This document shows, piece by piece, positions 1 to 4,404 of a DNA stretch of 5,179 nt. A program made the position numbers and the translations under genes. The stretch's first letter is position 1. Each line of letters starts with the position of its first letter. The notes beneath the pieces are model-generated. The model was not told where the DNA came from. It saw only the letters and a list, made by a program, of their open reading frames with translations, and ran no database searches. The stretch is from NCBI GenBank assembly GCA_026389055.1, contig JAPLIO010000119.1, forward strand, positions 1-5,179, read 5' to 3'. This DNA is from Candidatus Melainabacteria bacterium (GTDB lineage: Bacteria > Cyanobacteriota > Vampirovibrionia > Vampirovibrionales > JAJTHC01).

Positions 1-1142
1 AAAACTTGGATGGGATTGACCCACTAAAAGAAAAACGCTGGATGCACCATTATGCATTCCCTTCTTTCAGTGTGGGTGAAGTACGTCCGTCTCGTGGCCC
101 AGGTCGTCGGGAAATTGGGCATGGTGCTTTGGCTGAACGGGCTGTTGCTGCTTCGTTGCCAACCAAAGAAGCCTTCCCATACACCTTAAGAGTCAATTCT
201 GAAGTGTTGGAATCCAACGGGTCTAGCTCAATGGCTTCTACTTGCGGCGCTACTTTAGCGTTGATGGATGCTGGCGTACCCCTTCAAACCGTTGTGGGTG
301 GTATTGCGATGGGTTTGATAAAAGAAGGCGATAGAGCCGTTATCTTGTCTGATATTCAGGGATTAGAAGATTTCTTGGGTGATATGGATTTCAAAGTAAC
401 GGGTAACCGCGAAGGTATTTCTGCCCTTCAAATGGATATTAAAATTGAAGGTATTTCGGTTGAGCTAATGCGTCAAGCCTTAGAACAAGCTCGTCAAGGG
501 CGTATTCACATCTTGGAAAAAATGGCAGAAGCGATTACCGAGCCAAGAAAAGAACTATCCTCTTCGGCTCCTCGTATTATCACCATTAAGGTAGATCAAT
601 CTCAAATTGGTACGGTTATCGGGCCAGGTGGCAAGATGATTCGGAGCATTATTGAAACCACGGGTGCAACCATTGATATTGAAGATGATGGTACGGTTAT
701 TATCACTTCAGCAGACCAAGGTGGTGAACAAGCTCGTGAAATTATCATGAACTTAACCAAGAAAATCTTACCCGGTGAATACTACAAAGGCAAAATCAAT
801 AGCATTATCCCCATTGGTGCGTTTGTGGAATTATTGCCTGGTAAAGATGGTATGGTTCACATTTCCCAGTTCCCAGTGCGTATTCCTGCTATTGAAGCGG
901 TTGTTTCGGTGGGTGATGAGGTATTGGTCAAAGTGGTTGATGTGGATGATCGTGGTAGAATTAACCTTTCTATGCGGGGCATAACCGATGAGCAACGGGC
1001 TGAATTTGGGTTAGACCCCTTTGTAATCCCTGATAACTTAGATGAGTATGTGCCAGCCCCTGCTCCTCCTCGTCGTGAAGGTGGGTATAACAACAGAGGC
1101 GGTGGCGGCGGAGACCGTGGGTCTCGTGGACCTCGCTACTAA
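1..1142 (+). CDS. pnp: Polyribonucleotide nucleotidyltransferase (PNPase), C-terminal part; 5' end outside window
   Basis: PNPase degrades RNA 3'->5' using phosphate and releases nucleoside diphosphates; it works in the cytoplasm as a trimer, often with RNase E or other degradosome partners. The reading frame is open to the window edge (first complete codon at 3), so the N-terminal RNase PH domain and helical linker are missing. Counting the TTG codon at 6 as residue 1, the second RNase PH domain covers about 10-165. It carries the phosphate-site ESNGSSSMAS (69-78) and the catalytic D122, D128 and K130 in EDFLGDMDFK; these match E. coli D486, D492 and K494 with a constant offset of 364. A KH domain follows (about 188-250, GPGG loop at 206-209), then an S1 domain (about 258-325, GAFVELLPGKDGMVHISQ at 271-288). 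The last ~25 residues are rich in Gly and Arg (RREGG, NNRGGGGGDRG), a likely RNA-binding tail. All catalytic residues visible in this part are intact. The sequence looks cyanobacterial-like. A strong terminator follows 28 bp after the stop. Confidence 0.98.
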   Translation, partial: NLDGIDPLKEKRWMHHYAFPSFSVGEVRPSRGPGRREIGHGALAERAVAASLPTKEAFPYTLRVNSEVLESNGSSSMASTCGATLALMDAGVPLQTVVGGIAMGLIKEGDRAVILSDIQGLEDFLGDMDFKVTGNREGISALQMDIKIEGISVELMRQALEQARQGRIHILEKMAEAITEPRKELSSSAPRIITIKVDQSQIGTVIGPGGKMIRSIIETTGATIDIEDDGTVIITSADQGGEQAREIIMNLTKKILPGEYYKGKINSIIPIGAFVELLPGKDGMVHISQFPVRIPAIEAVVSVGDEVLVKVVDVDDRGRINLSMRGITDEQRAEFGLDPFVIPDNLDEYVPAPAPPRREGGYNNRGGGGGDRGSRGPRY

Positions 1143-1169
1143 GCTTTAACCTTACTTTTAAGTATGATG

Positions 1170-1214
1170 AACTCCCCTTTTTGGTTTTAAGCCGATGAGG
1201 GGAGTTTGTTTTTT
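1170..1214 (+). terminator. Intrinsic terminator of pnp
   Basis: A perfect 9-bp stem pairs 1170-1178 (AACTCCCCT) with 1198-1206 (AGGGGAGTT). The 19-nt loop can form a small inner GG/CC hairpin. The stem runs directly into a T-rich tract (TTTGTTTTTT, to 1214). It lies 28 bp after the pnp stop, so pnp is the last gene of its transcript. Confidence 0.92.
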
Positions 1215-1244
1215 AGTGTTTTTATTCAGATAGGTTGCTTTATA

Positions 1245-1275
1245 TTTACAAAACGTTACATTAAACTACTACAAT
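1245..1275 (+). promoter_or_regulatory. Weak sigma70-type promoter candidate
   Basis: TTTACA at 1245-1250 matches the -35 consensus at 5 of 6 positions, and TACAAT at 1270-1275 matches the -10 at 5 of 6. The 19-bp spacer is longer than the preferred 17. It sits in the AT-rich stretch after the pnp terminator. It would start a transcript near 1282, giving the 110-aa gene at 1681 a leader of roughly 400 nt. In sequence this AT-rich such matches arise easily by chance. Confidence 0.22.
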
Positions 1276-1343
1276 CAATCTCCCTGTTTTTACTTGGCTT
1301 TTAATCTCTCAAATGAAAAATATAACACAATACCTATTTTAGT

Positions 1344-1355
1344 TGAGAATTCTCA
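1344..1355. promoter_or_regulatory. Perfect 12-bp palindrome TGAGAATTCTCA, possible operator
   Basis: TGAGAATTCTCA is perfectly self-complementary and does not extend beyond 12 bp. It lies at the junction between the AT-rich stretch (1215-1343) and the more GC-rich block that follows. It has no loop and no T-tract, so it looks more like a dimeric protein site than a terminator. I recognise no specific regulator. Confidence 0.25.
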
Positions 1356-1619
1356 TTTAAGAAGGGGCGTGAAAGCGTTTTAATAACCTTCCCAGCAGTT
1401 CTTGAAAGACATTGATTTCTTTCAACCTTGTTGATTTATTTGTTCTAAAGCGATGTTTATTTGTGGCTATAAAAGCCCACCTGAAACACTTGCAATAGAC
1501 CCACACCGCTTCCGGTCTACCCGACTTTGGTGTTCGAATTGCCTTCAACTTCGCTATTGATATAGTCAACGTTGAACCGCTCTTCCTCACTCCAGCCGGT
1601 TTCTCCGAAAACGATGCGA

Positions 1620-1647
1620 GGTTCTAGAACCCCACATACCGTTCTAG
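1620..1647 (+). promoter_or_regulatory. Competing hairpins/palindrome just upstream of the 110-aa gene
   Basis: GGTTCTAGAACC (1620-1631) is a perfect 12-bp palindrome. Its right half plus the next bases (CTAGAAC, 1624-1630) can instead pair with GTTCTAG at 1641-1647. GTTCTAG is therefore present twice, 20 bp apart (1621-1627 and 1641-1647). The pair sits 33-61 bp before the ATG and ends 13 bp before the purine-rich AAAGGA (1661-1666). It could be an operator pair or a leader RNA switch near the ribosome site; either role is inferred from position only. Confidence 0.3.
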
Positions 1648-1680
1648 GTTCGTACCGACTAAAGGAAACCAGTTTATATC

Positions 1681-2013
1681 ATGTTTAATATTCAATTTAA
1701 CCCAGCTGTTACCCCTCAATCCTACACCAAGGATGCTAAGACTGTTGCCTTGCGTTCTGGTACCGTACGAGATAAAGCTGTTAGCCAATCTCAAGATGCG
1801 TCTCAGCCAGTTGTTTCTGGTGCCGTGCGGGCGAAAGCTCCTTTACGTCAAGACCAGTTTCAACATAGCGTTGAAAAAGCCCCTTCGGTCAAGATGAGAG
1901 AAGGTAATGCCACCAATGGTTTAAGAACTCGTGCTAACGACGAAGAACGTTATGGCTTTGTTGAAGGCATGATGGTTCGTTGCGGTTCTATGATGAATGG
2001 CTTACTTCCTTAG
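1681..2013 (+). CDS. Hypothetical 110-aa protein, unrecognised
   Basis: I do not recognise this protein. It has no signal peptide, membrane segment or known motif. The first ~75 residues are rich in Ser, Gln, Ala, Val and Lys/Arg and look disordered. They contain an internal imperfect duplication 20 residues apart: SGTVRDKA at 26-33 and SGAVRAKA at 46-53. The end is more structured-looking: acidic NDEERYGFVEGMM at 86-98, one Cys at 101, and a hydrophobic SMMNGLLP tail. An in-frame stop at 1660-1662 makes the ATG at 1681 the natural start. AAAGGA (1661-1666) is a possible ribosome site but lies 14 nt from the ATG, longer than ideal. Support for a real gene comes from its ATG start, its own terminator 40 bp downstream, and the lack of any competing frame. 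It appears monocistronic. A lineage-specific small protein is the best guess. Confidence 0.6.
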   Translation: MFNIQFNPAVTPQSYTKDAKTVALRSGTVRDKAVSQSQDASQPVVSGAVRAKAPLRQDQFQHSVEKAPSVKMREGNATNGLRTRANDEERYGFVEGMMVRCGSMMNGLLP

Positions 2014-2027
2014 CATTGGCTAAGTGA

Positions 2028-2048
2028 AAGCACGGGAAACCGTTGCTT
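2028..2048 (+). other. GAAA-tetraloop hairpin in the 3' UTR of the 110-aa gene
   Basis: AAGCACGG (2028-2035) pairs with CCGT-TGCTT (2040-2048, one bulged T at 2044) around a GAAA loop (2036-2039). It has no T-tract and sits between the stop codon and the terminator stem that begins at 2054. It may stabilise the transcript's 3' end or be a second element of a small 3'-derived RNA; that role is inference. Confidence 0.45.
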
Positions 2049-2053
2049 ATTTT

Positions 2054-2090
2054 AACACCCTGTTTGTTTTTATAAACAACAGGGTGTTTT
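2054..2090 (+). terminator. Intrinsic terminator of the 110-aa gene
   Basis: A perfect 11-bp stem pairs 2054-2064 (AACACCCTGTT) with 2078-2088 (AACAGGGTGTT). After a one-base bulge (T2065) it is topped by a 4-bp GTTT/AAAC extension (2066-2069 with 2074-2077) and a 4-nt loop. It is followed by TTTT ending at 2090. The T-tract is short but the stem is strong. It lies 40 bp after the stop codon at 2013. Confidence 0.88.
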
Positions 2091-2119
2091 GCTATTTAAT
2101 TCTTTTTTTGCACCACCGA

Positions 2120-2197
2120 ATACCATTTTCAAATGGGAATAGCGTTAGATGGATACTAGGCGGTAACAACGTCGATACTTCTATTTGAAATTGGTAT
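2120..2197. repeat. 17-bp imperfect inverted repeat (long hairpin or small MITE)
   Basis: ATACCATTTTCAAATGG (2120-2136) pairs with CTATTTGAAATTGGTAT (2181-2197): 15 Watson-Crick pairs, one G-U and one T-T mismatch. An inner CGTT/AACG pairing (2143-2146 with 2168-2171) extends the fold. The whole unit is 78 nt. A TA dinucleotide occurs near both outer ends (2121-2122, 2195-2196), as in TA-targeted small elements, but the TA is also part of the palindrome, so no target duplication can be proved. It lies in the 335-bp gap upstream of the prepilin peptidase and encodes nothing. Confidence 0.6.
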
Positions 2198-2235
2198 AAG
2201 TAGAGGAACTCGCCTTGTGCCATCTAGTTTTTTTT
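2146..2235 (+). promoter_or_regulatory. Second pairing crossing the inverted repeat, followed by eight Ts
   Basis: TAGATGG (2146-2152) is complementary to CCATCTA (2220-2226), and eight Ts follow at 2228-2235. The order of arms is A-B-A'-B' with the repeat at 2120-2197, so the two helices either form a pseudoknot or exclude each other. Exclusive helices with a T-run at the end is the geometry of transcription attenuators. However, the B helix is only 7 bp and encloses 67 nt. If functional it would act about 110 bp upstream of the prepilin peptidase start. No riboswitch class is recognised. Confidence 0.22.
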
Positions 2236-2326
2236 GTATTTCAAGCGGTATGATAACAGTACAAAGTTATTTTTGATGTTGGTTAGCCTATTCAAACCCT
2301 GCAATTTTTGAAACCAATTGATTTGC

Positions 2327-2340
2327 GAGAAAGAGAGAGA
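2327..2340 (+). promoter_or_regulatory. Purine-rich ribosome binding region of the prepilin peptidase gene
   Basis: GAGAAAGAGAGAGA lies 8 nt before the ATG at 2349. It is a degenerate Shine-Dalgarno tract made of GA repeats without a GGAGG core. Its spacing supports the ATG at 2349 as the start. Confidence 0.5.
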
Positions 2341-2348
2341 TACACCCT

Positions 2349-3446
2349 ATGTGTTCAGCCAATTGGATAGAACCTGCTTTCATTACGGGAGACCTTGCTT
2401 GGATAGTCTACCCCATTACAACCGTTTATGGCTTGTGTGTAGGTAGCTTTTTAAACGTAGTAGGCTTACGGTTGTTAAAAGATGAAGGCTTCGTGCTAAA
2501 GCCTTCCTACTGCCCGCAGTGCGATACACCCTTGCAGTGGTACCACAATATCCCCGTATTATCTTATTTGTTTTTAGGCGGAAAATGTGGCGTTTGCAAA
2601 ACGCCTATTAGCATTCAGTACCCGCTTATTGAACTGTTAACCGCTGGGTTATTTTGCCTAATTGTGTGGCAATTTGGCGTGGGCTGGGGTAGTTTAGCCT
2701 TACTATGGCTAATTGCCAACTTAGTAGTAATTTTAATTACGGATATTAAGGAAAGCCTAATTTTTACGCTAAACGCTTACCTTGCCGTGCCAGTAGGGCT
2801 TTTAGCCAATGCGTTGGGCATTCTACCCAAATCTGTTAGTTATTTAATTTGGTTCCCCAGTTGGATGTCCGAATCAGACACCCTGTTCGGCTTTCCATTT
2901 TGGAGTGCCTTGGCTGGCGTAGTGGGCTTTTTCCTAGCCTTTGAAGCCGTTATTTGGAGTAGCCGTTTGGTTGTTGGTGAAGATGGGTTCGGACACGGCG
3001 ACACGTTGCTTTTGATGATGATAGCCGCCTTCATGGGGTGGGAAATGACCTTAGGCACCTTAATTGTGGGTGGCATTATTCAAGCGATTGCCTCCTTCCC
3101 CTACTTAATTTTCAAATGGGCGAAAGAGAAACAATCGAAGTTGTTACAGTTAATGGGTACGGCTATTACCGTTGTGGGTGGTTCTGCGTATTTAAACTAT
3201 TTTGCCCCCATTGCCCCCATGGCAGATGGCAGACCGCAACAGTGGATTTTATGGGTCAATGGCGGTTTACTATTAGGTACGGTGGCATTAATGTGGTTTA
3301 TCTTGAAGGAAGTGCGTAAGCAAGAAGCCTTTACTTCACTGCCCTTTGGCCCAGCGTTAATTGCGGGGGCGTTTGTCATGTTGTTCTTCGGGCAACCTTG
3401 GCTGGAGAAAGTGGTTCACTTTATTGAAAACTTCCACCTTTATTAA
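2349..3446 (+). CDS. pilD: Prepilin peptidase / N-methyltransferase (A24 family), long form
   Basis: This integral inner-membrane aspartic protease cleaves the leader of type IV prepilins or pseudopilins and N-methylates the new first residue; it serves type IV pili, type II secretion or competence. The N-terminal region has GSFLNVV (32-38) after the first membrane segment, then a zinc tetracysteine of two CxxC pairs, C55/C58 and C80/C83, and the conserved ISIQYPLIELL (87-97). The catalytic aspartates are D132 (in ITDIKESLI) and D218 in the signature G-H-G-D (215-218). Eight or nine hydrophobic segments are visible. At 365 aa it is longer than typical PilD (about 290). The extra length lies partly between the two aspartates (86 residues apart) and partly in the C-terminal portion, which still ends with the familiar SLPFGPALIAG-like segment (330-340). 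No pilin gene is adjacent, so which pathway it serves is open; pilD is used as the generic name. The stop lies one base before the inverted-repeat element at 3448. Confidence 0.95.
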   Translation: MCSANWIEPAFITGDLAWIVYPITTVYGLCVGSFLNVVGLRLLKDEGFVLKPSYCPQCDTPLQWYHNIPVLSYLFLGGKCGVCKTPISIQYPLIELLTAGLFCLIVWQFGVGWGSLALLWLIANLVVILITDIKESLIFTLNAYLAVPVGLLANALGILPKSVSYLIWFPSWMSESDTLFGFPFWSALAGVVGFFLAFEAVIWSSRLVVGEDGFGHGDTLLLMMIAAFMGWEMTLGTLIVGGIIQAIASFPYLIFKWAKEKQSKLLQLMGTAITVVGGSAYLNYFAPIAPMADGRPQQWILWVNGGLLLGTVALMWFILKEVRKQEAFTSLPFGPALIAGAFVMLFFGQPWLEKVVHFIENFHLY

Positions 3447-3447
3447 G

Positions 3448-3620
3448 TAGACCTCTTGCATGACTCGATACCTGGGGCATCCGCAGGGCGAGAAAACGTA
3501 GAACGTTTTACGTTGTCATTTGCGGTACTCAAATTCTTATGTACTTCTATGTACACCTCAAATTCTCCGTTCCTCATTCCTAGAATCTGCACCCACCTAT
3601 CAAGCCATGCAAAAGGTCTA
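3448..3620. mobile_element. MITE-like inverted-repeat element between convergent genes
   Basis: The 15-nt ends TAGACCTCTTGCATG (3448-3462) and CATGCAAAAGGTCTA (3606-3620) are inverted repeats with 14 of 15 paired. Broken pairing continues inward to about 3479/3588 (GATA/TATC, TGGG/CCCA, GCA/TGC). The outermost base pairs are TA at both ends, compatible with TA target duplication around GACCTCTTGCATG-type ends. Inside are a perfect hairpin AAAACGT/ACGTTTT (3493-3499, 3503-3509), a second hairpin TGTAC/GTACA (3540-3544, 3551-3555), and a 10-nt direct repeat CTCAAATTCT (3528-3537, 3557-3566) that brackets it. No transposase frame fits in 173 bp, so it would be non-autonomous. It occupies almost the entire gap between the prepilin peptidase stop (3446) and the pyrF stop (3625). 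A folded structural RNA or bidirectional terminator is the alternative. Copy number elsewhere in the genome cannot be seen from here. Confidence 0.65.
3493..3509. other. Hairpin AAAACGT-AGA-ACGTTTT inside the element
   Basis: A perfect 7-bp stem has a 3-nt loop, with A-rich and T-rich outer halves on either strand. No other terminator-like structure exists between the two convergent genes, so this hairpin, or the larger fold of the element, may stop transcription from both sides. Its 3' T-run (TTTT) is part of the stem, so it is not a classic intrinsic terminator. Confidence 0.3.
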
Positions 3621-3624
3621 GTCG

Positions 3625-4383
3625 CTAAACGATCGCTTTCATCTCTGCTAATACGCGTTCAAATGCTTCGGCTGGCGATGCACTAGCGTAGATGGGTCTA
3701 CCCACTACCAAGTGCGTAGCCCCTTGTTGTAAAGCTCTAGCTGGCGTCAATACTCGGGCTTGGTCATCTTGGCGTTTCGTATCATCCGCCAAGCGAATAC
3801 CAGGGGTTATTTTCAAAAACTCTGCCCCGCAAGCTTTTTCAATCAACCCAGCTTCTTGTGCGGAACAGACAACACCTGCTAAACCCGCTTCCTGCGTGCG
3901 TTTCGCCAAATGCTCTACATACTGTTGAGGGCTTAACTCCCTCTGTTGTAAATCCGATTTCAGGGCTTCAGCAGTGAAACTGGTCAGCAAGGTAACGGCA
4001 ATAATACTAGCTGGCGGATTCCCCAATTCTTCAGCTATAGTAAGGCTTTTCGCCTGTGCTTGTTGCATCATTTCAAAGCCCCCTTGGGCGTGTACGTTCA
4101 ACAACGTAGCCCCATTGCGGATTAAAACTTCCACGGTTCTAGCCACCGTATTGGGAATATCGTGCAGTTTTAGGTCGACAAATACGGATAAACCAAGGGT
4201 TTTGAGGTGTTTAATAATGCTAGGCCCTGCCTCGTAAAACAGCGACATGCCTACTTTTACATGGGTTAGCCCGTGTGGTAGCAAACCCTGCACCAGTGCT
4301 AGGTTTTCTGCTACGGTGGGTAGGTCTAGTGCAACAATTAATCGGTCGTTGATGCTGGGGGTGTGCGGTGTAGTTGGGTTCAT
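3625..4383 (-). CDS. pyrF: Orotidine 5'-phosphate decarboxylase
   Basis: This cytoplasmic enzyme catalyses the last step of de novo UMP synthesis: OMP to UMP plus CO2, without a cofactor. At 252 aa it has the usual length and a complete TIM-barrel. Visible signature residues are D20 at the end of the first strand (LIVALD), K43 (HVKVG), and the catalytic DLKLHD tetrad site D70, K72, D75, giving K-D-K-D with K43. NVHAQGG follows at 96-102, then TPGIR (193-197) and the phosphate-binding GRP loop (228-230). The sequence belongs to the bacterial pyrF type. The ATG at 4383 is preceded by AAAAAAGG (4394-4401) with a 10-nt spacer, a weak ribosome site. It is the second gene of a minus-strand unit, 21 bp after the Sel1-repeat gene, and no other pyr gene is in the window. 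The frame ends just 4 bp after the inverted-repeat element at 3448-3620 (in + coordinates). Confidence 0.97.
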   Translation of the reverse strand: MNPTTPHTPSINDRLIVALDLPTVAENLALVQGLLPHGLTHVKVGMSLFYEAGPSIIKHLKTLGLSVFVDLKLHDIPNTVARTVEVLIRNGATLLNVHAQGGFEMMQQAQAKSLTIAEELGNPPASIIAVTLLTSFTAEALKSDLQQRELSPQQYVEHLAKRTQEAGLAGVVCSAQEAGLIEKACGAEFLKITPGIRLADDTKRQDDQARVLTPARALQQGATHLVVGRPIYASASPAEAFERVLAEMKAIV

Positions 4384-4404
4384 GGGTTATTAGCCTTTTT
4401 TGGG

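Larger units (their letters stand above)
1215..1680. other. Long intergenic gap / putative structured leader of the 110-aa gene
   Basis: This stretch lies between the pnp terminator and the ATG at 1681, with no gene I can support. Positions 1215-1343 are strongly AT-rich. From about 1357 the composition shifts, and 1480-1670 is clearly more GC-rich. Hairpins visible in the second part are 1402-1409 with 1418-1425 (8 bp, TTGAAAGA/TCTTTCAA), TAGACC 1496-1501 with GGTCTA 1514-1519, and CTAGAAC 1624-1630 with GTTCTAG 1641-1647 (7 bp, 10-nt loop). The last competes with the perfect palindrome GGTTCTAGAACC at 1620-1631. Several short frames stay open across it on both strands (+ 1499-1624; - 1520-1678; - 1357-1623), none with a convincing start or recognisable product. 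It could be a structured 5' leader, an ncRNA, a repeat copy or a gene remnant; I cannot decide which. Confidence 0.4.

Noticed and set aside
1528..1545. tRNA-like T-loop (GTTCGAATT)
   Set aside because: The flanking T-stem pairs poorly, and there is no acceptor stem, anticodon arm or CCA context on either strand.
1357..1590. Minus-strand 77-codon open frame with GTG start
   Set aside because: There is no ribosome site, the frame is open further upstream to a stop near 1624, the composition is Arg/Lys-rich and atypical, and I recognise no domain. It is treated as part of the unexplained 1357-1680 block, not a gene.
2249..2254. TATGAT as a -10 box for the prepilin peptidase
   Set aside because: No acceptable -35 is found at 16-19 bp upstream, where the sequence is mainly the T-run, and there is no extended -10 TG.
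2253..2274. ATAAC/GTTAT stem followed by Ts as a terminator
   Set aside because: It has only 5 mostly A-T pairs around an 8-nt loop, too weak to support as a terminator.
3628..3636. Near match to the cyanobacterial HIP1 octamer GCGATCGC (ACGATCGC)
   Set aside because: It is a single 7-of-8 match inside pyrF coding sequence; one occurrence carries no information about iteration.
3456..3686. Plus-strand 76-codon frame across the inverted-repeat element
   Set aside because: It lies inside the element and then runs antisense into pyrF. It has no ribosome site and its sequence is dictated by the hairpin-rich repeat.
3692..4237. Plus-strand frames opposite pyrF
   Set aside because: pyrF on the minus strand is complete with all catalytic residues; these frames are its antisense and lack ribosome sites.
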